From JBBPYC01 sp965218765 (GTDB taxonomy: Bacteria; Pseudomonadota; Gammaproteobacteria; Burkholderiales; Burkholderiaceae_C), in NCBI GenBank assembly GCA_965218765.1, contig CBDCLU010000002.1:744001-808000 (forward strand): a stretch of DNA of 64,000 bases, in the 5' to 3' direction. Below are positions 8,310 through 17,642 of the stretch, in pieces (the stretch's first letter is position 1; every line of letters starts with the position of its first letter). Position numbers and translations under genes: made by a program. The notes under the pieces were generated by a model. That model was not told the origin of the DNA, made no database searches, and was given only the letters and a program-made list of their open reading frames with translations.

Positions 8310-9614
8310 ATGCGCCACACCGCCCGCCCCGCCTCGCTGGCACTCATCATCGGCACCGCGTTTCTTGCGACGTCGGCTTTCGGTCAGTCCGGTGACCCTG
8401 CCGCAGAGGTCAGCCGCATCCTGGCCAGCCCCGCGTTCAAGTCCGCTGCAGCCATGCTTGACAAGGAACACGGCCGCATCGTTGAAGACGGCATCAAGCT
8501 CACCGAGATTCCGGCGCCACCGTTCAAGGAGGAGGCGCGCGCGAAAGAATACGAGCGCATGTTCAAGGAAGTTGGCCTGGCCGATGTGAAGATCGACGCC
8601 GAAGGCAATGTGCTCGGCGTACGCAAAGGCGCACGTGGCGACGGCAAATTCGTCGTGGTGTCGGCCCACCTGGACACCGTGTTCCCGCCGGACACCGATG
8701 TGCAGGTCAAGCGCACCGGCACCCGGCTCGCAGCGCCCGGCATCGGCGACGACTCGATGAGCCTGGCGATCATGACGGGCTTCGTGCGCGCGATGGATGC
8801 GGCCGGCATCAAGACTTTGGACGACGTGCTGTTCGTCGGCACAGTCGGCGAAGAAGGCCCGGGCGACCTGCGCGGTGTGCGGCACCTGTTCACCAAAGGT
8901 GAATACAAGGACAAGATCAAGGCGTTTTTCTCGATCGAGTCCGGCGACGTCGACAAGATCACCAACGGCGGCGTCGGCTCGCGCCGCTATCGCATGACGT
9001 TCAAGGGCCCGGGCGGGCACAGCTTCAGCGCGTTCGGGCTGGTGAATCCGATGTTCGCGCTGGCACAGGCGGCCGATGATTTCTCCCGCATCCAGGTACC
9101 GGCGAAGCCGAAGACGACCTACAGCATCGGGCTGATCGGCGGCGGTACGTCCGTCAATTCGATCCCGTTGTCCGGCTGGATGGAAGTGGACATGCGGTCC
9201 GAGGCACCCGCTGAGCTGGATCGCGTGGAAGCGCGCCTGATGAAGATCGTGGACGCAGCAGCGGACAGCGAGAACTTCGCACGCTCCACCAAAGAGGGCA
9301 AGATCACGGTCGAGAAGAAACTGATCGGCGATCGCCCAGCGGGCAACACCGATGAGAAGTCAGCAATGGTCCAGGCCGTCAAGGCCGCACTGGAAGCGGG
9401 CGGCTACAAGGCAAGCTGGAACTGGAGCTCCACCGACTCGAACATGCCGATGAGCCTGGGCATCCCGGCGCTCACGATCGGCCGCATGGCTCCAGGCAAA
9501 GGCGGTCGCGCACATTCCCTTGACGAATGGCTGGATGTGGAAAAAGAGCCGATGGTCAAAGCGATGGTGACGTCGCTGAGCATGGTGCTGGCGGTGACGG
9601 GGATGGATCGGTAG
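8310..9614 (+). CDS. Exported M20-family metallopeptidase
   Basis: A 434-residue zinc peptidase with a signal peptide (hydrophobic core 9-24, AFGQS). Metal ligands and catalytic residues fit M20: H120 in SAHLDTVF, D147/D148 in GIGDDS, the catalytic glutamate pair E181-E182 in GTVGEEGPG, and a later histidine in GGRAHSLDEW. The dimerisation domain starts near GPGGHSFSAFG. M20 enzymes cleave dipeptides, N-acyl amino acids or carbamoyl groups. An exported member probably works on peptides or acyl amino acids in the periplasm. It stands alone between a divergent PLP enzyme and an IS481 copy. Confidence 0.88.
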   Translation: MRHTARPASLALIIGTAFLATSAFGQSGDPAAEVSRILASPAFKSAAAMLDKEHGRIVEDGIKLTEIPAPPFKEEARAKEYERMFKEVGLADVKIDAEGNVLGVRKGARGDGKFVVVSAHLDTVFPPDTDVQVKRTGTRLAAPGIGDDSMSLAIMTGFVRAMDAAGIKTLDDVLFVGTVGEEGPGDLRGVRHLFTKGEYKDKIKAFFSIESGDVDKITNGGVGSRRYRMTFKGPGGHSFSAFGLVNPMFALAQAADDFSRIQVPAKPKTTYSIGLIGGGTSVNSIPLSGWMEVDMRSEAPAELDRVEARLMKIVDAAADSENFARSTKEGKITVEKKLIGDRPAGNTDEKSAMVQAVKAALEAGGYKASWNWSSTDSNMPMSLGIPALTIGRMAPGKGGRAHSLDEWLDVEKEPMVKAMVTSLSMVLAVTGMDR

Positions 9615-9863
9615 AAACTGCGGCCCCAGGCGTCGGCCAAGCCGATGGGCGGGCAGCGCATCGAATCGCCTGCCTGCCTGCCGATAGCGGCCGGCCAGTA
9701 CGACCGGCGAACGCCACCCGCTTCGCCGCCAGCGCGCCTATCTCGTCTCAATCAAGACATTGCGCGGATGCCCTTGCACAAACTGGGCTCCAGCTTCGAA
9801 AAATCGTCCTTTGGTTGTGGTGGTCAGCTCGAAGACTCAACGACCAAATTCAGCCGCCGTAGC

Positions 9864-10808
9864 TGTCAGGCACCCGTTGATGACCTGCTGCACAAATCGC
9901 CGCCCGCTGCTGATGAGTCGCGAGGTGTTGCGGGCGCTTGCGGCAGAGTGCACCGGACGGCCCACGACAGGCTGATCGCCTTGCACAAGAACGCCACCAC
10001 CACGCCGGCCACGCGCGCGGCTATCCAGGCCGCCACGGGCAGCGACTACGCGCTGACCGCAGAGTTCGGCTTGAGCTGCGACACCATCCGCAAATGGCGC
10101 AAGCTCTAGGGCGTGCACGACGCCAGCCACACGCCGCACCGGCTGCAGACCACGCTCAACGCGGGTCAGCAGGAGTCGGTGGTCTACCTGCGCCGGCGCG
10201 AGGTCTCCAAGTTGCCCGAGCTGGAAGCCGCACCGCAGCGCCTGAGCAAGCCGTTCAAGGCTGATGAGCCGGGCTGCGTGCATGTCGATGTGAAGTACCT
10301 GCCGCAGATGCAGGGTGAGACCGAGCGGCGCTTGCGTCTATGTCGCCGTCGACTGCGCCACGCGCTGGGTGTTCATCGCCATCAAGCCCCACCGGACAGC
10401 GGCGGCTCTGCGCGCAGCTTCCTCAACGCACCGGGCCAAGGCCGGCAGCGTTCAAGATCCGCACGGAACCTGACCGACAATGGCAGCGAGTTCACCGACC
10501 GGCTGTTCGGCGCTCGGGCCAGGCAGCCCAGCGGCCAGCACGCGTTCGACCGGCTGTGCCAGGCGCTGGCCATCGAGCACCGGCTGACCAAGCCCAGGAC
10601 GCCGCAGACCAGCGGCATGGTCGAGCGCTTCAACGGCCGGCTCAGCCAGGTGGCTGCGCACGCACCGCTTCCACTCCGGCGAGGACCGGCAGACCACGCT
10701 GCGCCGCTACGCCGGGCTGTACAACGCGCACCTGCCGCAGAAGGCGCTGGCGCGATTCGCACCCCGCTTTCTGTGTCAGACAGGTGAGAAATCATCCGGG
10801 ACCTGACA
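9864..10808 (+). mobile_element. IS481-family element, degenerate, full length
   Basis: The left end TGTCAGG at 9864 and the right end CCTGACA at 10808 form terminal inverted repeats; similarity continues inward as CCCG.TGATGA against CCGGATGAT. The roughly 945-bp length and the enclosed transposase remnant fit IS481. Its first 251 bases are repeated almost exactly at 24393, with three differences over 254 aligned bases including three flanking ones. Confidence 0.8.
9972..10795 (+). pseudogene. IS481 transposase, broken by a stop and frameshifts
   Basis: The product can be followed across frames. HKNATTTPATRAAIQ and DTIRKWRKL form the N-terminal helix-turn-helix, then a stop at 10107-10109. 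The reading resumes with VHDASHTPHRLQTTLN, DEPGCVHVDVKYLPQMQ, LTDNGSEFTDRLFG and PQTSGMVERFNGR, which are the catalytic DDE core. Frame changes are needed near 10330 and near 10665. The element is therefore not autonomous. The same stop codon is present in the partial copy at 24.6 kb, so it predates the duplication. Confidence 0.85.
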
Positions 10809-10922
10809 GTTCAGGAACTCGTAGACGTTGTCCTGCATCTTGCTGCCCAGCAGACTTTCGCCGAAGGCACCAAGCAGCCGCCGGGCGGTCTGCAGTAATG
10901 TTTCTGCCCGCGACTGACTCAT
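10809..10922 (-). pseudogene. Possible gene start cut by IS481 insertion
   Basis: On the minus strand an ATG at 10922 opens MSQSRAETLLQTARRLLG and runs for 38 codons straight into the IS481 right terminus, where it continues 11 codons before a chance stop. It looks like the N-terminus of a host protein cut by the insertion, but I do not recognise the protein and find no matching remainder to the left of 9864. It could equally be chance. Confidence 0.2.
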
Positions 10923-11074
10923 GCAAGGGTCGAGCAGCCCAATGCGAGTGCTGGCGACCACATCCGTTCAGGCGCATCCGAGCGCATCGTCGGCATTCGA
11001 TCAACAGCCACCGCTACGATCAATCAAGATGTCGCATTGTTTTGTTGACGCTTCAACTCAAACTAGGATCCACA

Positions 11075-11584
11075 ATGACCAGCTCGATGTACACGCACGC
11101 CCTGCCCGTTTTCAAGCAGATGCTGACGGCCCTGAGAACCATCCTCGCCCAAGGCGACGCACATGCCTCGGCCAAGTCGATCGAGCCGGAAGCCTTGCTG
11201 CAGGCGCGCCTCTATCCGGACATGTTTCCGCTGTTGAAGCAGGTGCAGATTGCTGCGGACTTTTCGCGCGGTATATCGGCACGACTGGCAAATGTCGACG
11301 TTCCGGCTTATGCAGGCGAAGTGAAGAGCTTTGGCGATCTTGACGAGCTGCAGGGCCAGACCTTGGGCTTTCTGGAGAGCTTGAACGCGGCCCAGTTCGA
11401 GGGCAGCGAAACCCGGGACATCGTGCTGCGAGCCGGTACGCCGAAAGAAAAGAAACTGAGTGGTCAAACCTACTCGGCCAACTACGGCTTGCCGCAGTTT
11501 TTCTTTCATGTCACCACCGCTTATGCCATCTTGCGACACAACGGGGTACCTGTTGGCAAGCGTGACTTCATGGGCGTGTATTGA
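11075..11584 (+). CDS. DUF1993 family protein
   Basis: A 169-residue soluble protein from the ATG at 11075, preceded by TAGGATC. The opening TSSMYTHALPVFKQMLTAL, the LYPDMFPLLKQVQIAADF segment and the end YFFHVTTAYAILRHNGVPVGK in outline (here FFFHVTTAYAILRHNGVPVG, then KRDFMG) are hallmarks of DUF1993, a DinB-like four-helix family with no established function. It lies between the IS481 copy and an orphan tctC and shows no operon link to either. Confidence 0.85.
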   Translation: MTSSMYTHALPVFKQMLTALRTILAQGDAHASAKSIEPEALLQARLYPDMFPLLKQVQIAADFSRGISARLANVDVPAYAGEVKSFGDLDELQGQTLGFLESLNAAQFEGSETRDIVLRAGTPKEKKLSGQTYSANYGLPQFFFHVTTAYAILRHNGVPVGKRDFMGVY

Positions 11585-11691
11585 TCGCTCACCTCTGGCT
11601 TGATTGAAGGGTAAGTGGTGACGCTGTGCCCGAAGGCAACTAGCGCATCGGATCAACCCGCCGCATTAAAAAAACACAACAGGAATTACTC

Positions 11692-12681
11692 ATGGACGCC
11701 AGCATTTCCCTTTCCCGCCGCCGTGCCGGTGCGATGCTTTTCAGCACACTGACTGCTGCGTCACTTCCCGGTTGGGCGCAAGACAAGTACCCGTCCAAGC
11801 CGATCCACCTCGTCGTGCCCTTCTCGGCCGGCGGCGCGGTCGATACGGTCGGGCGCACCTTAAGCGAGCGGCTCGCTGCGCAGACGGGCCAATCGGTGAT
11901 CGTCGACAACAAGCCTGGTGCCAACGCCAACATCGGTACCGAAGCGGTGGCCCGGGCCGAGCCCGATGGCTACACGCTGCTGGTGGCGGCCAACGGCGTT
12001 GTCACCAGTAACCTCCTGTATGCCAAGCTGTCATTCGACGGTCTGAGCGACTTCGCGCCGATCTCGCAAATTGGCTACGCGCCACTGGTGTTGGTGGTGC
12101 CCGCCGACGCGCCTTACACGTCGGTCAAGGAGCTGGTCGCAGCAGCCAAGGCCAAGCCCGGCAGCCTGAGCTACGGCTCTGCCGGCAATGGCAGCTCCGG
12201 CCACCTTGCGGGTGCGTTGTTCGCTTCGGAAGCCAAGTTCGATGCGCTGCATGTGGCATACAAGGGCGGCGCGCCGGCGCTGGTTGATCTGATCGCGGGT
12301 CGCATCTCTTTCATGCTGCTCAATCCGCTGGAAGTGTCGGCGCACCTGAAGTCTGGCCGCCTGCGTGCGCTGGCGGTAAGCGATGCGAAACGCTCACCCA
12401 TGCTGCCGGACGTGCCGACCATGGCCGAGGCGGGGTTTCCCGGTGTCCAGACCACCGTGTGGTGGACGCTCTTGGCGCCTAAGGGCACGCCGGCATCGGT
12501 GGTGGCTCGACTCAACTCGGAAACGCATAAGGCGCTTGACGACGCCGCTGTGCGCGAGCGCCTCGGCGCGCTGGGGGCGGTCATCACGCCGTCGACGCCG
12601 CAGGAGACCGCAGCTTTCCTGCACAGCGAATCTGCCAAGTGGGAAAAGGTGATTCGAGCAAACCACATTCAGGCCGACTGA
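11692..12681 (+). CDS. Bug/TctC-family solute-binding protein (orphan)
   Basis: A 329-residue periplasmic binding protein. A signal peptide with an RRRAGAM arginine cluster ends near GWAQ at residue 29. The mature protein begins YPSKPIHLVVPFSAGGAVDTVGR, has IVDNKPGANANIGTEAVA and GSAGNGSSGHLAGALF, all standard Bug features. There is no tctA or tctB beside it, which is common: Bug orphans are thought to feed or sense for transporters elsewhere. The neighbouring tctDE system could respond to it, since some Bug proteins signal to TctE-like kinases, but that is inference. Confidence 0.9.
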   Translation: MDASISLSRRRAGAMLFSTLTAASLPGWAQDKYPSKPIHLVVPFSAGGAVDTVGRTLSERLAAQTGQSVIVDNKPGANANIGTEAVARAEPDGYTLLVAANGVVTSNLLYAKLSFDGLSDFAPISQIGYAPLVLVVPADAPYTSVKELVAAAKAKPGSLSYGSAGNGSSGHLAGALFASEAKFDALHVAYKGGAPALVDLIAGRISFMLLNPLEVSAHLKSGRLRALAVSDAKRSPMLPDVPTMAEAGFPGVQTTVWWTLLAPKGTPASVVARLNSETHKALDDAAVRERLGALGAVITPSTPQETAAFLHSESAKWEKVIRANHIQAD

Positions 12682-12828
12682 GTACGGCCTCCAATCGGAG
12701 GTCCGGCAGTTGACAATGAAGCTGTGTCTGCCAGATTGGCCGGGCAATCTCGCTTGCCCAAGGCGCCTGTGTCGATAGCAGAATCGTTAGATCATCCGCA
12801 CTGGAAATAAAAAAAGGAACGCAATTCA

Positions 12829-13101
12829 ATGAAAGCTTTGAACATGCAGCGCGATTGGGAAGTCTTTGCCAAGGACGGCGCGACGGGGGTGGGTGCGGTT
12901 CGCGAAATCTTCGCTGACCACATCATTGTCTACTTTGAGGGGTTTGGCGAGCAGCGGATCGTCGAGAACCAGATCGCTTCAGTGCATGACGGCAAGGTGC
13001 TGCTGAATGTGGGTGCCCTGCCCAGCGATGTCCAGGCCGCAATAGCGAAAGCGCACGGAGCGGAAGATCAGATCGTTCGATCGCGTCCTCCTGTGCCTTG
13101 A
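12829..13101 (+). CDS. Small hypothetical protein
   Basis: A 90-residue protein with AAGGAA about nine bases before the ATG. It has a compact pattern of beta strands (GVGAVREIFADHIIVYFEGFGE, then QIASVHDGKVLLNVGALP) and a short charged tail. I do not recognise the family; the strand pattern is reminiscent of small barrel folds. No signal peptide or membrane segment. It stands alone, 147 bases after the orphan tctC. Confidence 0.6.
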   Translation: MKALNMQRDWEVFAKDGATGVGAVREIFADHIIVYFEGFGEQRIVENQIASVHDGKVLLNVGALPSDVQAAIAKAHGAEDQIVRSRPPVP

Positions 13102-13882
13102 GGCTGATGGTGGATGAACGGCGCATGCCCTCGCCTCTTCAATACACATGAGGAGCCTGCAAGGCAGTGAGCTGCCCGAGAGCAGTTTAAGCAGCAAGGA
13201 CCGAGATCAAAATCGCCTCACTACCCTGTGCGTGCAGATCGTGTGCTCAACCCACATCGACCAGCTGCTGATCAACCAGCCTAGGCAGCACTGGCATGTA
13301 GCGTAGCCGGCTGCCTATACCCATCACTTCCAACGGATGCTAGCCATCAAGATGGTCCGCGACGTGATTTCATGAGCAGGGTGGTGTCTTGCTCAACCAG
13401 CCGTCTTGAACATTGCAATTGTTAGGCGCAGCATTGAATCGTTGAGGATGATAATCAAACTTACCATCCCGGTGAATCAACATGTGAGCGGTCACCGGCG
13501 AAGTTTAGTAGGTGCAGGGCGAGCTTCAAATTGAGTGGCGCTGACCATCTTTTAAGCCTCTGAAATTGTCGTCCGTGCCAAGCGCCTTTCGCGCTTGAGA
13601 AGCATGTCAATGGCTGTCTTCGAAAACGAGGCAACTCCATTGACTGCCTATTGAATTAGAAGCAGCCAATGGCCTGGCTGGAAGCTGGCATCCTCACGGA
13701 AGTGACGATGCGTCACTCGGCCCGACGCGCTGAAGTTGTTTAACTCCGCGCCAGTCACAGTCTGTAGGGCGACCTTCAGGTCTCCCAATCCAGGCGGATG
13801 TCTTGCTGGCTGAGTGGCGTCTTTGCGAAAGGTCCGCAAGAATGCAGACGAAGAGCTGCAAAGCCAATCAGGAGACCGTGCG
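13102..13882. other. 781-base stretch without a convincing gene
   Basis: No reading frame here has a credible start and family. Base composition is lower in GC and stops are frequent in all frames, unlike the flanking genes. Short peptide-like runs such as HIDQLLINQPRQHWHV appear but cannot be assigned. It may be the decayed remains of a mobile element. The promoter of the tctD gene must lie in its right part. Confidence 0.5.
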
Positions 13883-14551
13883 ATGCGCATTTTGTTGGCT
13901 GAAGACGAGCGCGAGCTGGCGACTTGGCTAGTACGAGCGCTTGGCCAAAGCAACTTCCAGGTCGACTGGATCGACGATGGGCGCATGGTGCGCCGCACCC
14001 TGAAGGCAACACGCTATGACGCCCTGATCCTCGATCTGGGGCTGCCTGGCATCGGCGGACACGACGTGCTTACCGAGTTGCGTGAGGCGGATGAGCGGCT
14101 GCCAGTGCTCATCTTGACCGCGCGTGACTCGTTGATCGAAAAAGTTAGCAGTCTGCACGAAGGCGCCGACGATTTCTTGGCCAAGCCGTTCGAACTCGCT
14201 GAACTGGAGGCACGTCTGATCGCGCTGGTCCGACGTGCCCGTGGTAGCCATCATCCACGGTTCGCGTGTGGGCCGCTGTCTTTCGACCCGGCCACCATGC
14301 AGTTCACGCTCAGCAATAAACCACTCGCGCTGACACCGCGCGAGCACGCGGTGCTTCGGGCATTTGTCCAGCACAGTGGAGAGGCCCTGTCCAAACAGGA
14401 GATCGTCGAGCGCGTGTTTTCCGACGAGAAGGACGTGAGCCCGGACGCGATCGAGGTCTTGGTCCACCGTCTACGCAAGCGGCTGGCCGCAAGCCCGGTC
14501 CACATCACGACCTTGCGTGGTCTTGGCTACCTGCTCGAATGCGCTGGCTGA
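13883..14551 (+). CDS. tctD: TctD-like OmpR-family response regulator
   Basis: A 222-residue response regulator from the ATG at 13883, preceded by CAGGAGACC. The receiver domain has acidic D8/E9, phosphoacceptor D51 in LILDLGLPG, T79 and K101. The C-terminal winged helix (from about 130) ends VHITTLRGLGYLLE. It overlaps the kinase gene by 13 bases. The pair sits just upstream of tctCBA, as in the classical TctDE-controlled citrate system, so it probably turns on the 16.1-24.3 kb operon when the tricarboxylate is sensed. Confidence 0.9.
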   Translation: MRILLAEDERELATWLVRALGQSNFQVDWIDDGRMVRRTLKATRYDALILDLGLPGIGGHDVLTELREADERLPVLILTARDSLIEKVSSLHEGADDFLAKPFELAELEARLIALVRRARGSHHPRFACGPLSFDPATMQFTLSNKPLALTPREHAVLRAFVQHSGEALSKQEIVERVFSDEKDVSPDAIEVLVHRLRKRLAASPVHITTLRGLGYLLECAG

Positions 14552-15945
14552 GTCTTTCGGCGTTGCACGCCCTCAGCTTGCGCCGCACATTGCTGCTGGT
14601 GCTATTTCCCGGGATGCTGGTAGTCGTCGGTGCCGAACTTTGGTTAACGTGGCGCACCGCAGTCGACGCCGCCAACGCTGCCTACGATCGATCGCTGCTC
14701 GGCGCAATCAAGTCGATGGATGCCAACATCTCCACCGAAAGCGGAGGTCTCAGTGTCGAACTTCCTTACCGTATGCTGGAGTTCTTCGAGTTGACTGCCA
14801 GCGGCCACGTGTACTACCGCGTCGCCACTGAGGATGGATTGGTGGACATCGGAAACGCCGACTTGCCACCACCTGCGGCCGCGCTGATAACGGGGCGGCC
14901 TCAGTTCAACGACGCTGCCTACTTCGGCGAGCCGCTCAGGATCGGTTCCTACGCGCGGTTACTGCCCAAACCATTGGCGGCAAGTCCGACCGCGCAGCGG
15001 GTTGTGATCCAGGTCGCAGAGACGCTGGAATCGCGTCAGGCGTTTACGCGCACCTTGGTCTTGCAATCGGTGGCGCGCGACCTGTTGCTGGTTCTCGCAG
15101 CGACAGCGCTCTTGGTGCTGACCGTGGCGTGGGCGCTGCGGCCGTTGGTGCGGCTGCGAAACGAGGTCGAGGTCCGTTCGCCGCAGGACCTTGCGCCGAT
15201 TGGGACCGATAGGGTTCCAGCCGACGTCCGCCCGTTGGTCGAGGCGATCAATCATCACATCGAACGCAATCATCGTCAGACCGAGGCGCGGCGCCGCTTC
15301 GTCGACGACGCGTCGCACCAATTGCGTACGCCACTGGCGACGTTGACCACGCAGGTCGGCTTCGCGCTGCGCGAGACGACGCCGCAGGGCCAACGTGATG
15401 CGCTGGCCGCAATCAAGTCGCAGATCGACGAAATGACTCGCCAGACCAATCAGATGCTTGCGCTGGCCCGAAACGAAGGCGTTGAACTTGCAGCCGAACC
15501 GGTCGACCCCGCAGCGCTGGCCGAGCGTCTGACGCGCGACTGGTGGCAACCGGCGCGCGAACTGGGCATCGATCTCGGTTTCGATACCGTCGCGCAGAAG
15601 CTGCTCGTGATGGCGCATCCCGGGCTGCTCAAGGAAGCGCTCTCCAATCTGCTGCACAACGCGATCCGTTACACGCCGAAGGGCGGTGAGGTCACCGTGA
15701 GTGTGCGGCGCGACGGCGACGCCGTGTCGATTGCAGTCATCGACAACGGGCCAGGCATTCCGCCGGCAGAACTTGAGCATGCCGGTCAGCGATTCTTTCG
15801 CGGCAGCAACGTAGAGAAGCCTGGAACCGGCCTGGGACTTGCGATTACGCGGGCCATCGCAGCGAGATTTGGCGGTGAACTTCAGCTCGGCAGCGGGCCG
15901 GCCGGAAAGGGACTGCGCGCAGCAGTAATTCTGCCCGTCGCCTGA
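14539..15945 (+). CDS. tctE: TctE-like sensor histidine kinase
   Basis: A 468-residue membrane kinase. Two transmembrane helices (about 15-37 and 180-200) bracket a periplasmic domain of the TctE type. The H-box holds H260 in FVDDASHQLRTPLATL, followed by the N-box NLLHNAIRYTPKGG, G1 DNGPGIPP and G2 GTGLGLAI. All catalytic motifs are present. It is co-transcribed with tctD through a 13-base overlap and probably senses the solute, directly or via a binding protein, and phosphorylates TctD D51. Confidence 0.9.
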   Translation: MRWLSLSALHALSLRRTLLLVLFPGMLVVVGAELWLTWRTAVDAANAAYDRSLLGAIKSMDANISTESGGLSVELPYRMLEFFELTASGHVYYRVATEDGLVDIGNADLPPPAAALITGRPQFNDAAYFGEPLRIGSYARLLPKPLAASPTAQRVVIQVAETLESRQAFTRTLVLQSVARDLLLVLAATALLVLTVAWALRPLVRLRNEVEVRSPQDLAPIGTDRVPADVRPLVEAINHHIERNHRQTEARRRFVDDASHQLRTPLATLTTQVGFALRETTPQGQRDALAAIKSQIDEMTRQTNQMLALARNEGVELAAEPVDPAALAERLTRDWWQPARELGIDLGFDTVAQKLLVMAHPGLLKEALSNLLHNAIRYTPKGGEVTVSVRRDGDAVSIAVIDNGPGIPPAELEHAGQRFFRGSNVEKPGTGLGLAITRAIAARFGGELQLGSGPAGKGLRAAVILPVA

Positions 15946-16039
15946 CACTCTCCACAAATACCAAGGGTTTTTCCCAGGTTTTTGGTGCTTTTCCTGAAAG
16001 CGGATTGAAAGTCGAGGCTGACTACAGTGCGCCAAGCCA

Positions 16040-16062
16040 TTCGAATCGCAGTGTGAATCGAA
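16040..16062. promoter_or_regulatory. Candidate operator: imperfect inverted repeat before tctC
   Basis: TTCGAATC (16040-16047), seven bases, then GAATCGAA (16055-16062) form an imperfect dyad with one mismatch per arm pair, about 30 bases before the tctC start. It lies in the only gap between tctE and tctC, where a TctD-controlled promoter is expected. Direct evidence is the symmetry only. Confidence 0.3.
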
Positions 16063-16092
16063 GGCTTTTTATACCAGTTTTTGGAGACACTC

Positions 16093-17079
16093 ATGCTACT
16101 GAACCGCCTCATCCTGTCGCTGTCCCTCACCAGTGCTGCTGCGCTCGCGGTCGCCGCGCCGCTCGAGAAAACCGAGTGCATCGCGCCGGCCAAGCCGGGC
16201 GGCGGGTTCGACCTAACCTGCAAGCTCGCACAGACAGGGTTGCTCGAGGGCAAGTTCATTTCGGGGCCGATGCGCGTGACTTACGTGCCCGGCGGCATCG
16301 GCGCGGTCGCCTACAACACCGTGATCGCGCAGCGCCCGGGCGACGAGAACACGATCATCGCGTTCTCGGGCGGTTCGCTGCTCAATATTGCGCAGGGCAA
16401 GTTCGGCCGTTACAACGAAAACGATGTCCGCTGGCTCGCTGCGATCGGCGCCGATTACGGCGCAATCATCGTCAGCGATTCCTCGCCTTTCAAGTCGCTG
16501 AAGGACGTGCTGACTGCACTGAAAGCCGATCCGACGAAGGTCGTGCTCGGCGCTGGTGGCACTGTTGGCAGCCAGGACTGGATGAAAGCCGCGCTGACCG
16601 CCAAGGCTGCCGGTATCGACCCCAGGAAGATGAGATTCGTGGCATTCGAGGGCGGCGGTGAGGCGGTTACCGCACTCCAGGGCGGGCACGTACAAGTTTA
16701 TTCGGGCGACGCTTCTGAAGCAGCGCAGCAAATCAAGGCCGGCACCAAGATCCGCGTGCTCGCGGTGATGGCCGACAAGCGGCTGACTGGCGACCTGGCC
16801 TACGTGCCGACCGCGAAGGAGCAAGGCGCCGACATCGACTGGCCGATCGTCCGCGGCTTCTACCTGGGGCCAAAGGTCAGCGATGCCGACTTCAAGGTCT
16901 GGGTCGACACCTTCAAGAAGTTGATGGCAACCAAGGAGTTCGACAAGCTGCGCACCGATCGCGGGCTGTTCCCATTCGACCTGACAGGCGCGGAAGTCGA
17001 CAGCTACGTCAAGAAGCGCGTCGACTACTACCGTACGTTGGCCAAGGACTTCGGGCTGGCAGTGGCGCCAGCCAAGTAA
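16093..17079 (+). CDS. tctC: TctC, tricarboxylate-binding protein of the ACL-linked operon
   Basis: A 328-residue binding protein from the ATG at 16093, which follows TTGGAGAC. The signal peptide ends near VAAAP. The mature start TECIAPAKPGGGFDLTCKLAQ and the cysteine-containing first strand are typical of the genuine citrate-transport TctC rather than the wider Bug set. It is followed by tctB and tctA, and is preceded by tctDE. It captures a tricarboxylate-like ligand in the periplasm; citrate is a candidate, but the downstream enzymes leave other substrates possible. Confidence 0.92.
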   Translation: MLLNRLILSLSLTSAAALAVAAPLEKTECIAPAKPGGGFDLTCKLAQTGLLEGKFISGPMRVTYVPGGIGAVAYNTVIAQRPGDENTIIAFSGGSLLNIAQGKFGRYNENDVRWLAAIGADYGAIIVSDSSPFKSLKDVLTALKADPTKVVLGAGGTVGSQDWMKAALTAKAAGIDPRKMRFVAFEGGGEAVTALQGGHVQVYSGDASEAAQQIKAGTKIRVLAVMADKRLTGDLAYVPTAKEQGADIDWPIVRGFYLGPKVSDADFKVWVDTFKKLMATKEFDKLRTDRGLFPFDLTGAEVDSYVKKRVDYYRTLAKDFGLAVAPAK

Positions 17080-17195
17080 CGCGACTTGGCTATTTGATGC
17101 CCGGCCGCCGTCTGTGCGGCCGGGCCGGTTTGCTCCGTTCCTCTCCGTCGGCCGCACGGTTCGCGGCCTCCTTCCCTTTCATTCAAAAGACTTCC

Positions 17196-17642
17196 ATGAG
17201 TGACCGCCTTCTCGGCGCGGTTTGCGTGGTCGCGGCCGCAGGCATGGCCTGGGCCGCGCAGGACTACGCTGCCGCCATTTCGTACGAACCTGTGGGGCCG
17301 CGTGCCTTTCCGTTCCTGCTCGCGGCGCTTATGGCGATCGCGGGCGGCTGGCTCGTGATCAAGCCAACGCTCGTCGGCGGGACTTTCAGCTTCGCCAAGC
17401 TCAAGCCGATCGCGCTTTGTTCGCTGACCGTGCTGATCTACGCGGCGCTGTTCCAGACGTTCGGCTTCACGATCGCGACCGCTCTGATGGCAGTTCCGGT
17501 CGGCATGGCGTTCGGCGGCAGCTGGCTGCAGTCGCTCGCGGGCGGCGTCGGGCTCGGCCTCGGCCTCTACCTGCTCTTCGACAAACTGCTCGACGTAGTG
17601 CTGCCGACCGGCCTGCTGCACGTCGTGTTCGGAGGCCACTGA
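17196..17642 (+). CDS. tctB: TctB, small membrane subunit
   Basis: A 148-residue protein from the ATG at 17196. Four hydrophobic helices and the conserved YEPVGPRAFPFLLAALM loop at about 30-46 identify TctB. Its TGA overlaps the tctA start (TGATG at 17640-17644), so the two membrane subunits are translationally coupled. An upstream ATG at 17094 in the same frame would add 34 residues without hydrophobic character and is rejected. Confidence 0.92.
   Translation: MSDRLLGAVCVVAAAGMAWAAQDYAAAISYEPVGPRAFPFLLAALMAIAGGWLVIKPTLVGGTFSFAKLKPIALCSLTVLIYAALFQTFGFTIATALMAVPVGMAFGGSWLQSLAGGVGLGLGLYLLFDKLLDVVLPTGLLHVVFGGH

Noticed and set aside
9972..10795. Programmed frameshifting in the IS481 transposase
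   Set aside because: IS481 transposases are encoded in one frame, and here there is a stop plus at least two frame changes at sites without slippery sequence.
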